A stretch of DNA of 64,000 nt, taken from NCBI GenBank assembly GCA_039933215.1, contig JBDTOO010000009.1, forward strand, positions 1-64,000, given 5' to 3'. Positions 48,312 to 57,222 of this stretch are shown here, one piece after another. This stretch comes from JALYUA01 sp039933215 (GTDB taxonomy: Bacteria > Acidobacteriota > Thermoanaerobaculia > UBA5066 > Gp7-AA6). The notes under the pieces were generated by a model. It had not been told where the DNA came from. It saw nothing but the letters and a program-made list of their open reading frames with translations, and made no database searches. How positions within the stretch are numbered: the stretch's first letter is position 1; each line of letters begins with the position of its first letter. A program made the translations under genes and the position numbers.

Positions 48312-51059
48312 ATGGCATCCGGTTTGCTGAATCCCTCCTCGATGTCCCGTTTCGTGAAAGTCGTCGGTGTCTCTGTCGCCGTGGCTGTCGCGGCCGCGAC
48401 CATCGGCCTGTCCCTGCTCTCCTTCACGCGAAAAGTCGATCACTTCACGCGCGTCGGCTTCGAGGCGGGGCGATCGGGCGGCTCCCTGATCGTGGCGCGG
48501 GTGGATCCGGCGGGGGCGGGTGCCCACGCGGGGCTCGCCGCGGGAGATCGCATCATCACCGCGGACGGGCAGACCGCCGCGTCGCTGGCAGATCCGGACC
48601 GGAGCCTGGCGCGCAAGCCGTTCCCCCATCGCCTGCTGATCGCGAGAGGCGGCGAGATTCGCGAGATCCTGCTCGGACGAGTCGCCGCCCGGCCCGACTG
48701 GTCGTACGTGTTTCTGGCCTTCGTCGGACTTCTCTACCTGTTGATCGGCCTCTTTACCGCGACGCGGGATCGTTCCGAAGCGTCGCGGGTGTTCTGCGCG
48801 ATCTGTCTCGCGTCTTTCGCGATCTACGCGATCACGCCGGCGCCGCCCAGGGACCTCGCCTGGAAAGGGTTCCTCGTCGCGGAAGACATCTACCGCGCCC
48901 TTCTCCCGGCCCTGCTCGTGCATTTCTTCCTGATCTTTCCGCGCGCGACGGTCTCCCGAAGACTTCTCCCGCTTCTCTACGTCCCCGGCCTGGTTTATCT
49001 CGCGCTCCAGGAGGGACCGCTCTTCCTCGCCGCGGCGGACCCCGCCTCCTGGCTCGCGTGGGCGACGAGGTTCTGGCTTCTCTATTTCGCGGCCGCGGCC
49101 GCGGCGGTCCTCGTGCGGCTCCAGACGCTTCTCTGGAAGCCTCGCGGCGACGCCATCGCCGAGAAACAGATCCGCTGGATCGGACTCGGGGTGACGGTCG
49201 GGCTCACGCCTTTCCTCCTGCTCTACCTGCTTCCCCGGGTCGTCGGACTCGCCTCCCCGCTGCTCGCCAATGCCGCGGTGATCCCCCTCGTGTTCATACC
49301 TCTCGCGTTTGCCTACGCGATCCTGAAGTGGCGGCTGTGGGACGTCGAGATGTTCGTCCGCGAGGCTCTCGCCACGACCGCCGCCGTCGTGCTGGGCGGG
49401 ATGGCGTTCGTGCTGTTGAACGCCCTGCTCGATCGCACGCTCGAAGGGATGGCGGAAACGGGGAAGAACGTCATCGCGTTCGGCTCCGGACTTTTTCTCG
49501 CCTCGCTGCTCGTTCCGGTCAAGAAGCGCCTGACCGACGTGCTGGAGAAGATCCAGTACCACGACACTTATCGCGCGCGCCGGGCGCTCCTCGACGTCGC
49601 CCGGGACTTCGCGACGCCCCGAACCCGGGAAGACCTCGCTCGCGCGATCGTGCAGCGCGTCGAAGCCGGCATGCACGTAGTCCCGTGCTCCCTCTTCCTC
49701 CTGGACGAAGGAGCCGTCCCCGCCGCCGAGCGGGCACTCCTCCGCGAGCGCCTCGCGGCGAGCGACGTCAGCCGTCTGAAGAGCTCGGCCTTCGGCGAGG
49801 AGACTCCGCCGAGCGCGGAGAGCCTTCACGCCGCCGGCTACCGGGTCTTCTTCGCGCTGCGGTGCGGAGGGGAGCTGGTCGGGGCGCTCGGTCTGGGCCA
49901 CAAGGACGGCCGTGTGCCGCTCTCGACCGAGGACGAGTCCCTTCTCCTCGCCGTCATGGCTCAGGCCGGACTCGCGTACGAGAACGCCCGCCTCTATGGA
50001 GCGCTCGCCGACCGCCTCGAGGAGATCAAGTCGCTCCAGCAGTACCAGGAGAGCGTCATCCGCTCGTCCTCGTCCGGGATCGTCGTCCTCGACGGAAATG
50101 GGCAGGTCCACTCGGCCAATCCCGCTTTCGCGGCGCTCGTGGGCCGCTCCGACACCGAGCTGCGCGGCCAGGCCTTCGCCGACATCCTCCCCGGTGTGGA
50201 TCTTCCGCCGGCTCCGGCGGGAGCGGAAACGGATGAAAGCACCGTCGAAGCGCGCTTCGAGAACGCTCTGGGGGAAGAGCGCGACGTCCGGGTGTCCGTG
50301 TCGGCGTTCCACGGAGCTCCCGACCGGAAGGTCGTGCTCGTCGACGACGTGACGGACCGCGTGCGCGCGGAGCGCGCCGTGGCGGAGCGCGAGCGGCTCG
50401 CGTCGCTCGGCGTGCTGGCGGCGGGCGTCGCCCACGAGGTGAACACGCCGATCGCCGGACTCTCCTCCTACGCCCAGATGCTCCTCGCGGACACCGCGCC
50501 CGGGGACCCGCGCTACGCGATCCTGAAGAAGATGGAGCGCCAGACGTTCCGCGCCGCCCATCTCGTCAACAACCTTCTCGAATTCGCCCGCCCCCGTGCG
50601 GCGGCGAGGGTCCGAACCGATCTGCGGCGGGTCGTCGCGAACGCGGCGGAGTCCGTCGAGACGACGATGGGCGCCCGGCGCCTGTGCATCGCCGAAAACG
50701 GGTCCTCCCCGATCTGGGTCGACGGGGATCCGAGGGAGCTCGAGCAGGTCTTCGTGAATCTCTTCACCAACGCGCGCGACGCGTCGCCGGACGACGGCGA
50801 GGTCTCGTGCGCGCTCGCCGACGAGGGCAGCACGGTGCGGGTCGTCATCTCGGACCGCGGGCCTGGCCTTCCGGCGAACGCGGATGACCGTCTGTTCCAG
50901 CCGTTCTACACGACGAAGAAGACCGGCGGCACCGGCCTCGGGCTCGCGATCTCGAGGGAGATCGTGCGGCGGCACGGCGGAGACATCGGCCTGGAGTCCC
51001 GGGATGGCGGAGGCGCGCAGGCGTGGGTGACTCTCCCCCTCGCGGCGCGGGTGTCGTGA
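48312..51059 (+). CDS. PDZ - multi-TM - GAF - PAS sensor histidine kinase
   Basis: 915 residues from ATG at 48312; a TTG at 48225 would add a Gly-rich stretch. One TM helix (about 15-35) is followed by a PDZ-like domain (about 40-115), a multi-helix membrane block (about 130-400, with HFFLIFPRATVSRR and FIPLAFAYAILKW), GAF (about 425-560), PAS (about 580-690), HisKA with His708 (GVAHEVNTPIAGLSSY) and a HATPase domain with DRGPGLP and GTGLGLAI. It passes phosphate to the regulator encoded next (GTGA overlap). The input half resembles that of the phosphatase at 13194-15803. The 195 bases upstream are AT-richer and probably hold its promoter. Confidence 0.92.
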   Translation: MASGLLNPSSMSRFVKVVGVSVAVAVAAATIGLSLLSFTRKVDHFTRVGFEAGRSGGSLIVARVDPAGAGAHAGLAAGDRIITADGQTAASLADPDRSLARKPFPHRLLIARGGEIREILLGRVAARPDWSYVFLAFVGLLYLLIGLFTATRDRSEASRVFCAICLASFAIYAITPAPPRDLAWKGFLVAEDIYRALLPALLVHFFLIFPRATVSRRLLPLLYVPGLVYLALQEGPLFLAAADPASWLAWATRFWLLYFAAAAAAVLVRLQTLLWKPRGDAIAEKQIRWIGLGVTVGLTPFLLLYLLPRVVGLASPLLANAAVIPLVFIPLAFAYAILKWRLWDVEMFVREALATTAAVVLGGMAFVLLNALLDRTLEGMAETGKNVIAFGSGLFLASLLVPVKKRLTDVLEKIQYHDTYRARRALLDVARDFATPRTREDLARAIVQRVEAGMHVVPCSLFLLDEGAVPAAERALLRERLAASDVSRLKSSAFGEETPPSAESLHAAGYRVFFALRCGGELVGALGLGHKDGRVPLSTEDESLLLAVMAQAGLAYENARLYGALADRLEEIKSLQQYQESVIRSSSSGIVVLDGNGQVHSANPAFAALVGRSDTELRGQAFADILPGVDLPPAPAGAETDESTVEARFENALGEERDVRVSVSAFHGAPDRKVVLVDDVTDRVRAERAVAERERLASLGVLAAGVAHEVNTPIAGLSSYAQMLLADTAPGDPRYAILKKMERQTFRAAHLVNNLLEFARPRAAARVRTDLRRVVANAAESVETTMGARRLCIAENGSSPIWVDGDPRELEQVFVNLFTNARDASPDDGEVSCALADEGSTVRVVISDRGPGLPANADDRLFQPFYTTKKTGGTGLGLAISREIVRRHGGDIGLESRDGGGAQAWVTLPLAARVS

Positions 51060-52444
51060 GCCGTCCTCTTCGGGTTCTCGTCGTCGACGACGAAGAAGTC
51101 ATCCGGGACATCCTCGCCACGCTGCTCGAGCGAGAGGGCTGGGAGGTCACGACCGCATCGACGGGAGCGAGGGGCCTCGCGGCGTTCGAGGCCGAGCCTC
51201 ACGACGTCGTCCTGCTCGACCTCATGCTCCCGGATCGCTCCGGCCTGGAGGTTCTCCGCGACATCCGGCGCCGGGATCCCGACGCCGTCGTCGTCATCGT
51301 GACGGCCTATTCCTCGATCGAGGGAGCCATCGACGCCATGCGCGACGGCGCATTCCACTACATTCCGAAGCCGTTTCAGAACGAGGAAGTGCTCCTGACG
51401 GTCGAGAAGGGCGCCGAGACTCGCCGCCTGACGGAAGAGAACCGCCGCCTGAAGGAAGAGCTCTCCCGGCGCTTCGGCCTCGGCCGCATCGTCGGCAAGT
51501 CCGAGGGGATGCGGAAGGTGTTCGAGCTCGTACGCCTCGCCGGACCTTCGAAGTCGACGATACTCGTCGAAGGCGAGAGCGGAACGGGCAAGGAGCTCGT
51601 CGCCCGGGCCATCCACACCCACTCGCCGCGATCGGGAAATCCCTTCGTGACGGTCAATTCCGGGTCGATGCCGACGGACCTCCTGGAATCGAACCTGTTC
51701 GGCCACGTACGCGGAGCGTTCACCGGCGCTGTCGCGAACAAGAAGGGACTCTTCGAGTCGGCCGAGGGCGGCTCGATCTTTTTCGACGAGATCGGCACCG
51801 TCGGCCTGGAGACGCAGGCGAAGCTTCTCCGCGTGATCCAGGAAAAAGAGTTCATGCGGGTCGGAAGCGTCGAGACGCAGAAGGCCGACGTCCGGATCAT
51901 CGCGGCGACCAACGTCGACCTGAAGCGGCTGGTTTCGGAGAACCGATTCCGCGACGATCTCTACTACCGGCTGTGCGTCATCACGATCTCCATTCCTCCG
52001 CTGCGCGAGCGCCGGGAGGACATTCCGCTCCTCGCGGACCATTTCGTGCGGGTGTACGCCAGCGAAAACAATAAGCCGATCACGGGGCTTCACCCTGAGG
52101 CCCTGCGCGCGCTCCTCGACCACGACTGGCCGGGCAACGTCCGTGAGCTCGAGAACGCGATCGAGCGCGCCGTGGTTCTCTGTCCCGGAGGGACGATCGA
52201 GCTCGATCTGCTTCCGGAGAGCGTGCTTTCCCCCGATCGTGCGGACCTGCCGGTCCGGATGCCCGAGAATGGCTCGACGTACAAGGATCTCGTCGAAGAA
52301 TACGAGCGCCGCCTCGTCCGGACAGCCCTGCGCCGCACGGGAGGCGTCCAGAAACGGGCCGCGGAGCTGCTTCGGATGAAGCCGACCACGCTCCACGAGA
52401 TCATCAAGCGCCTGGAGATCCAGAGCCGGGAGACCGGGCCTTAA
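51056..52444 (+). CDS. NtrC-family response regulator
   Basis: 462 residues from GTG at 51056. Receiver domain about 5-120 with acidic pocket D11/D12, phospho-acceptor D55 and K105. AAA+ domain with Walker A GESGTGKE at 173-180 and an intact GAFTGA at 220-225, so true sigma54 activation is expected. A Fis-type helix-turn-helix ends the protein (VQKRAAELLRMKPTTLHEII). It forms a two-component pair with the overlapping kinase gene. Unlike it, the regulator at 10236-11750 has a degenerate GAFTGA loop. Confidence 0.94.
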   Translation: MSRPLRVLVVDDEEVIRDILATLLEREGWEVTTASTGARGLAAFEAEPHDVVLLDLMLPDRSGLEVLRDIRRRDPDAVVVIVTAYSSIEGAIDAMRDGAFHYIPKPFQNEEVLLTVEKGAETRRLTEENRRLKEELSRRFGLGRIVGKSEGMRKVFELVRLAGPSKSTILVEGESGTGKELVARAIHTHSPRSGNPFVTVNSGSMPTDLLESNLFGHVRGAFTGAVANKKGLFESAEGGSIFFDEIGTVGLETQAKLLRVIQEKEFMRVGSVETQKADVRIIAATNVDLKRLVSENRFRDDLYYRLCVITISIPPLRERREDIPLLADHFVRVYASENNKPITGLHPEALRALLDHDWPGNVRELENAIERAVVLCPGGTIELDLLPESVLSPDRADLPVRMPENGSTYKDLVEEYERRLVRTALRRTGGVQKRAAELLRMKPTTLHEIIKRLEIQSRETGP

Positions 52445-52503
52445 GCTCGCCCGCGCGACAGATGCGGTTGGCGCGCCCCGCCCGCGCCGCCCACCGGTTC
52501 CGG

Positions 52504-53841
52504 CTACATCCGGCTCTTCAGTTTCTGGGCCGCCACGCGGACCTCGGAGGCGGACGGCTTCAATCCCCCGGTCGTCGGATCGCCGGCCCGATGGCGCACG
52601 ACGCCGTCGACGATCGTCGCCGCGACGTTCTCGCGTCCCATCGCGTGGACGATCGCGCCGTAGGGGCGGTCGGTCCACGTGTCGGGGAGAGCCCAGCCGG
52701 CTTCCGGGTCGAGGATCGCGAGGTCGCACAGCGCTCCGGCCTGGAGCCCGACCTCCTCGGAGAGCCGGAGGGCGCGGGCACCCTCGACGGTCGCCATTCG
52801 CAGGGCGTCGAACGCGGTCAGCTCCTCCCGCTCCCGCGTCCTCGGCAGGAACGTGGCGAGCCTCATTTCGGCGAAGGGATCGAGGCGGTCGTTGCAGGCC
52901 GCGCCGTCCGAGCCGAGCGCCACGCGGACCCCCGCCGCCTGAAGCCCGGTCACCGGGCAGACGCCGGAGCGCAGCCGCATGTTCGAGGAGGGGCAGTGCA
53001 CGACGCTCGTCTTCCGGTCGGCGAGCAGCGACCAGTCGCGCGAATCCGTATGCACGGCATGGGCGACGCACGTGCGGGGCGTGAGAAGCCCGAGCCCGTC
53101 GAGGTAGGCGAGGTTCCCCATGCCGGTGCGCATGCGGACCAGCTCGACCTCGTCCCGGTTCTCGCTGGCGTGCGTATGGAGGATCAGGTTCCGGTCGGCG
53201 GCGAGCTCCGCCGCGCCACGGAGGAGCTCCTCGGTCGAGGTCACCGCGAACCGGGGTTGGACGGCGACGCGGAGCCTTCCGCGTTCGCGGCCGTGCCACG
53301 TGACGCGAAGGCGCTCCGTCTCCGCCAGGCCGTCGTCCGCCCGCGCTCGGAGGTTCACGGGCGTCGTGTCGGGGTCGTCCATGAGGGCGTTGCCGCCCGT
53401 GTACCGGATCCCCGAGCGCGCGGCCGCCCGGAACAGAGAGTCGGAGTGCCGGACGGTGCCCATGTCGAGGACGGCAGTCACGCCGCCGGCGAGGCATTCG
53501 GAGAGACCGAGCCGTGCCGAGACCATCATGGTCTCCGCGTCGTGGGACGCTTCTCCCGGCCAGACGTGGCGTTCGAGCCAGGAGAGCAGCTGAAGGTCTT
53601 CCGGACCGTTTCGGAGAAGCGTCTGACAGAGATGGAGGTGCGCCTGCACGAAGCCCGGGATGATCCATTTCCCGCGGGCGTTCAATTTTTCGACCGGCTC
53701 GCCGGTGACCGCGGCGAGGCGGCCCGCCTCCTCCCCGACAGCGCGGATGGTTCCGTCTTCGGCGTAGAGGTCCGCGATCCGGATGTCGGCCGGGCTCGCC
53801 AGGCCGATCAGCGTGCCGTTCTCGACGAGGAGGCGGCTCAT
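52504..53841 (-). CDS. Metal-dependent amidohydrolase/deaminase (MtaD/TrzN-like)
   Basis: 445 residues from ATG at 53841. TIM-barrel amidohydrolase with ligands in AHLHL (about 67-71), HTHASE, AHAVH and GSDGAACN. These motifs and the length match the group with 5-methylthioadenosine/S-adenosylhomocysteine deaminases, chlorohydrolases and guanine deaminases; which one cannot be decided from sequence. It is cytosolic (no signal peptide). It converges on the response regulator gene, 59 bases away. A role in nucleoside salvage is the most common for the group. Confidence 0.87.
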   Translation of the reverse strand: MSRLLVENGTLIGLASPADIRIADLYAEDGTIRAVGEEAGRLAAVTGEPVEKLNARGKWIIPGFVQAHLHLCQTLLRNGPEDLQLLSWLERHVWPGEASHDAETMMVSARLGLSECLAGGVTAVLDMGTVRHSDSLFRAAARSGIRYTGGNALMDDPDTTPVNLRARADDGLAETERLRVTWHGRERGRLRVAVQPRFAVTSTEELLRGAAELAADRNLILHTHASENRDEVELVRMRTGMGNLAYLDGLGLLTPRTCVAHAVHTDSRDWSLLADRKTSVVHCPSSNMRLRSGVCPVTGLQAAGVRVALGSDGAACNDRLDPFAEMRLATFLPRTREREELTAFDALRMATVEGARALRLSEEVGLQAGALCDLAILDPEAGWALPDTWTDRPYGAIVHAMGRENVAATIVDGVVRHRAGDPTTGGLKPSASEVRVAAQKLKSRM

Positions 53842-53965
53842 TCCCGGAGAGCCGCTCTCGTCGTACGGTCAAGCTCGCGCACCGCGAGAGTCTCCGGCCC
53901 GCGCCGCCCGGTGCCGATCCCGCGAGAGCGAACGACGGCCCCGGGGATCTCCATGGACGTTCGAG

Positions 53966-55627
53966 TTAGGAGACCCGGCGGATCATCAGGAGCGTTCGGT
54001 CATCCGCGAAATGCTCCCCCGCGGCGTGCTGCTCGAGGGTTCGGCCCAGCGCCTCGTCGATCTCGGCGGGGCCCGTCCCGACCTGTGTGCCGAGGAACTG
54101 CTTGAGCCGGTCGAGACCGAACTCCTCCCCGGCGGGATCGGCCGCCTCCGTCACGCCGTCCGTGTAGAGACAGAAGAGATCGTCCGGAGCGAGGGAGATC
54201 CTGGAAGACCCGTAGGGCCGCCCGGGGAACAGGGCCAGAGGCAGTCCGTGCGAGGGAAGCTCCTCGATCTCGCCGCTCTTGCGGATGACCAGGCCCTGGT
54301 TGTGCCCGGCGTTCGTGTACTCGATCTCCGACGTGGCTGGATCGAACAGGAGGAGAAAGAAGGTGATGAAGCGATCGGGTCCCGTGCGGCGCGAGATGGC
54401 CTCGGAGAGACGGCCCGTCATCTCCGACACCGGGACGAGCTCGTCCGCCCAGGCGTGAAACGACGCCTGGAGAGAGGCCATGAGGAGCGCGGGACCGACG
54501 CCTTTGCCGCAGACGTCGGCGATCGCGCAGTAGATCTTCCCGTCGGGGCGCGGCTTGAAGTCGAAATAGTCCCCGGAGACCTGCCGCGACGGGACGTTCG
54601 ACCCCCAGAGCTCGTAGCCCGCCACTTCGGGGGGCTGATCCGGAAGCAGCCGCTGCTGGATCTCCTGCGCGAGCGCGAACTCGCGGTCCATCTGCCTCTT
54701 CTCCGCAGCCTCCGCCATGAGGCGCGCGTTCTGGATCTTCGCGGCCGCCACGTTCGCAAGGGACGTCAGGAGACGCAGGTCGGCCTCCTCGAAGGAGCGG
54801 TGACCCATCCGGACGTCCACATAGATCAGGCCGACGACCTCTCCCCCGTTCTCGAGGGGCGCCGCGAGCACGGACTTGATTCCCGACAGGCGGATGGATT
54901 CGGAGAGAGAGACCCCGGAGGAGTTCGCCGTATCCATCAGGAGGAGGCCGTTCTTCTTCTCGACGACCGCCGCGACGAGGGTCTTCGAGAGGCGGATGTC
55001 CTCCGCGGAGATCCCCTCTCCGACGCGCACGACGGCGGGCACGAGCTCGTTCGTGACGCCCGAGCGGAGCATGACGACCGCGCGGTCCGGCATCAGGGTT
55101 TCGAAGACCTTGTCCATCAGGAACTTCAGGAGCTCGTCGACGGAGATGTCGCGGAGGAGCTCGATCGTCAGCTCGTTGACGACCCGCAGCGATTCGATCA
55201 GCTTCGACAGCTGTTCCGCGGGAAGCCGGGGATCCGTCTGGGTGGGCTTGCGAAGGAGCTCGGCGGAGGCCTTGAGGATCGTGTTGTCGAGCGCGTCCTC
55301 ACCCGCGAACTCGTCGATCCGGACGCGCGTCGTCGATTCCGATTCCACCTTCAGCGTCACGCCGCCGACCGTGATCCGATCGCCCGACTTCAGCGGAAGG
55401 AGAACGGTCAGCCGCTCGCCGTTGACGAAAGTCCCGTTGCGGGATCCCATGTCCTCGATCGAGACGCCGCCGTTGCCGTCCTTGACGATCCGCGCGTGCT
55501 GGCGCGAGAGCATCTTGTCGGCGATCGGAAGATCGTTCATCGACGACCGGCCGATAGTGGTCACCGGCCGGTCGAGCAGGAATTTCTGCGCCGGCATGCC
55601 GGGAGCGGTGAGGTAGAGGTAAAACAC
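53966..55627 (-). CDS. FHA - GAF - SpoIIE-type serine phosphatase
   Basis: 553 residues from GTG at 55627. FHA domain about 5-95, with GRSSMND, LSRQHARI and GSRNGTFVNGE; this binds phosphothreonine peptides. GAF domain about 150-300. SpoIIE/PP2C domain about 330-553 with SGDYFDF, IADVCGKG and YTDGVTE. FHA coupling means the phosphatase may be recruited by Ser/Thr kinases of the Pkn type, though none is in this window. It is the third SpoIIE-type phosphatase here and stands alone, divergent from rpmE. Confidence 0.92.
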   Translation of the reverse strand: MFYLYLTAPGMPAQKFLLDRPVTTIGRSSMNDLPIADKMLSRQHARIVKDGNGGVSIEDMGSRNGTFVNGERLTVLLPLKSGDRITVGGVTLKVESESTTRVRIDEFAGEDALDNTILKASAELLRKPTQTDPRLPAEQLSKLIESLRVVNELTIELLRDISVDELLKFLMDKVFETLMPDRAVVMLRSGVTNELVPAVVRVGEGISAEDIRLSKTLVAAVVEKKNGLLLMDTANSSGVSLSESIRLSGIKSVLAAPLENGGEVVGLIYVDVRMGHRSFEEADLRLLTSLANVAAAKIQNARLMAEAAEKRQMDREFALAQEIQQRLLPDQPPEVAGYELWGSNVPSRQVSGDYFDFKPRPDGKIYCAIADVCGKGVGPALLMASLQASFHAWADELVPVSEMTGRLSEAISRRTGPDRFITFFLLLFDPATSEIEYTNAGHNQGLVIRKSGEIEELPSHGLPLALFPGRPYGSSRISLAPDDLFCLYTDGVTEAADPAGEEFGLDRLKQFLGTQVGTGPAEIDEALGRTLEQHAAGEHFADDRTLLMIRRVS

Positions 55628-55770
55628 GGCGACCGGGCGGATTCTACCTTGCCGTAGACCGAAGATGGTTGCAGGAGAAGAGGTTGCGGAGCCGGCCGGG
55701 GCCGCGCCGCGCGGATCGCCGCAGGGCCGGCTTGCGTCGGCGGCCTCGGTGCTTTAAAATGCGCGGTTCC

Positions 55771-55986
55771 ATGAAACAGAACCTCCACCCCGAGTATCAC
55801 GACGTCAACGTCCACTGCGCCTGCGGCGAGACCTGGACGACCCGGTCGACCAAGAAGGAGCTGCGGCTCGAGATCTGCAGCAAGTGCCACCCCTTCTTCA
55901 CCGGCAAGCAGAAGCTCGTCGACTCCGCCGGCCGCGTCGAGCGGTTCCGGAAGCGGTACGAGAAAAAGCCCGCCGCCTCCGCTTAG
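55771..55986 (+). CDS. rpmE: 50S ribosomal protein L31
   Basis: 71 residues from ATG at 55771; an ATG at 55759 would add four. Zinc-binding form (C+ type) with Cys16, Cys18, Cys36 and Cys39 (HCACGE and CSKCHPF). The family signature HPFFTGKQKLVDSAGRVERF is present. It is followed by prfA, a common bacterial order. Confidence 0.96.
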   Translation: MKQNLHPEYHDVNVHCACGETWTTRSTKKELRLEICSKCHPFFTGKQKLVDSAGRVERFRKRYEKKPAASA

Positions 55987-56087
55987 CCGGACGTGACGGC
56001 GTCTCCCGCCCTCCACCGTCTTTTCCTCTAGCGGAACGGAATCCGCTCGTTTGCGGCCAGGCTTCGTCCTGACCGCCGGGATTTTCC

Positions 56088-57167
56088 ATGCTCGAAAAGC
56101 TCGAAGACATCCGCCGCCGTTACGAAGAGATCCGGGGCCGCCTCGGCGATCCCGAGTTCGTCCAGGACCACAAGGCCGTCCGCGACGCCCAGCGGACGAT
56201 CTCGGAGTTCGAGCCGATCGTCGCCAAGATCGAGGAGCGCACCCGGCTGGCCCGGGAGCTCCAGGGTGCCCGGGAGCTCACCGAGTCTCTCTCGCCAGGA
56301 GACGAGCTCTACCAGATGGCCTCGTCCGAGCGGGCCGCTCTGACCGCCGCTCTCGAACAGGTCGACGAGGATCTGAAGGTCCTCCTGCTCCCGAAGGACC
56401 CGAACGACGCGCGCAACGTCTTCATCGAGATCCGGGCGGGCACCGGCGGCGAGGAGGCGGCCCTGTTCGCGAGCCAGCTCTTCCGGATGTACGAGCGCTA
56501 CGCGGAGCGCCGGCGCTGGAAGATCGACATCGTCGACCGGGACGACACGGGCATCGGAGGCTTGAAGGCCATCACCGCGCTGATCGAGGGCGCGGGGGCC
56601 TATTCGAAGCTGAAGTACGAGGGCGGCGTCCACCGGGTCCAGCGCGTGCCTGCCACCGAGTCCTCGGGGCGCATCCACACGTCGGCGGCGACCGTGGCGG
56701 TCCTTCCCGAGGCGGAAGAGATGGACATCCAGGTCGCCGACAAGGACATCCGCGTGGACCGCTTCTGCGCGTCCGGACCGGGCGGGCAGGGCGTCAACAC
56801 GACCTATTCCGCGGTGCGTCTGACCCACGTCCCGACCGGCGTCGTGGTTCAGTGCCAGGACGAGCGGAGTCAGATCAAGAACAAAGCGAAGGCGATGCGC
56901 GTGCTCAAGTCGCGCCTGCTCGAGATGGAGAGGGAGAAGCACGACGGCGCGATCGCAGCCGAGCGCAAGAAAATGGTGGGATCCGGAGACCGCTCCGAAA
57001 AGATACGGACCTACAACTTCCCGCAGAGCCGCATCACCGACCACCGGATCGGTTTCACGACCCACCGGATGGCGGAGGTGCTCGAGGGAAACCTGGACGA
57101 GCTCGTGGAGCCTCTGACCGCGCATTTTCAGTCGGAGAAGCTGAAAGCGGAGCTCGCGAAGGCGTGA
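56088..57167 (+). CDS. prfA: Peptide chain release factor 1
   Basis: 359 residues, normal length. Reads UAA and UAG: stop-codon recognition motif PAT at 188-190, catalytic GGQ at 232-234 (its Gln is methylated by PrmC). The N-terminal helical domain and the class signature RAGTGGEEAALFA are present. It stands between rpmE and prmC, 55 bases before the latter. Confidence 0.97.
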   Translation: MLEKLEDIRRRYEEIRGRLGDPEFVQDHKAVRDAQRTISEFEPIVAKIEERTRLARELQGARELTESLSPGDELYQMASSERAALTAALEQVDEDLKVLLLPKDPNDARNVFIEIRAGTGGEEAALFASQLFRMYERYAERRRWKIDIVDRDDTGIGGLKAITALIEGAGAYSKLKYEGGVHRVQRVPATESSGRIHTSAATVAVLPEAEEMDIQVADKDIRVDRFCASGPGGQGVNTTYSAVRLTHVPTGVVVQCQDERSQIKNKAKAMRVLKSRLLEMEREKHDGAIAAERKKMVGSGDRSEKIRTYNFPQSRITDHRIGFTTHRMAEVLEGNLDELVEPLTAHFQSEKLKAELAKA

Positions 57168-57222
57168 CCCCGGAGAGGCGTCGCCGGCGACCGGCGGTCC
57201 GCCACCCGTTGGCGCGTCCGGA

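Noticed and set aside
47919..50975. 1018-codon minus-strand frame opposite the histidine kinase
   Set aside because: Composition is that of reverse-complement GC-biased codons (Arg/Glu/Gly rich), and the kinase on the other strand is complete.
50906..53872. 988-codon minus-strand frame spanning the response regulator and amidohydrolase
   Set aside because: The deaminase at 52504-53841 is in another frame on the same strand and the NtrC-type regulator is on the plus strand; this frame shows no domain.
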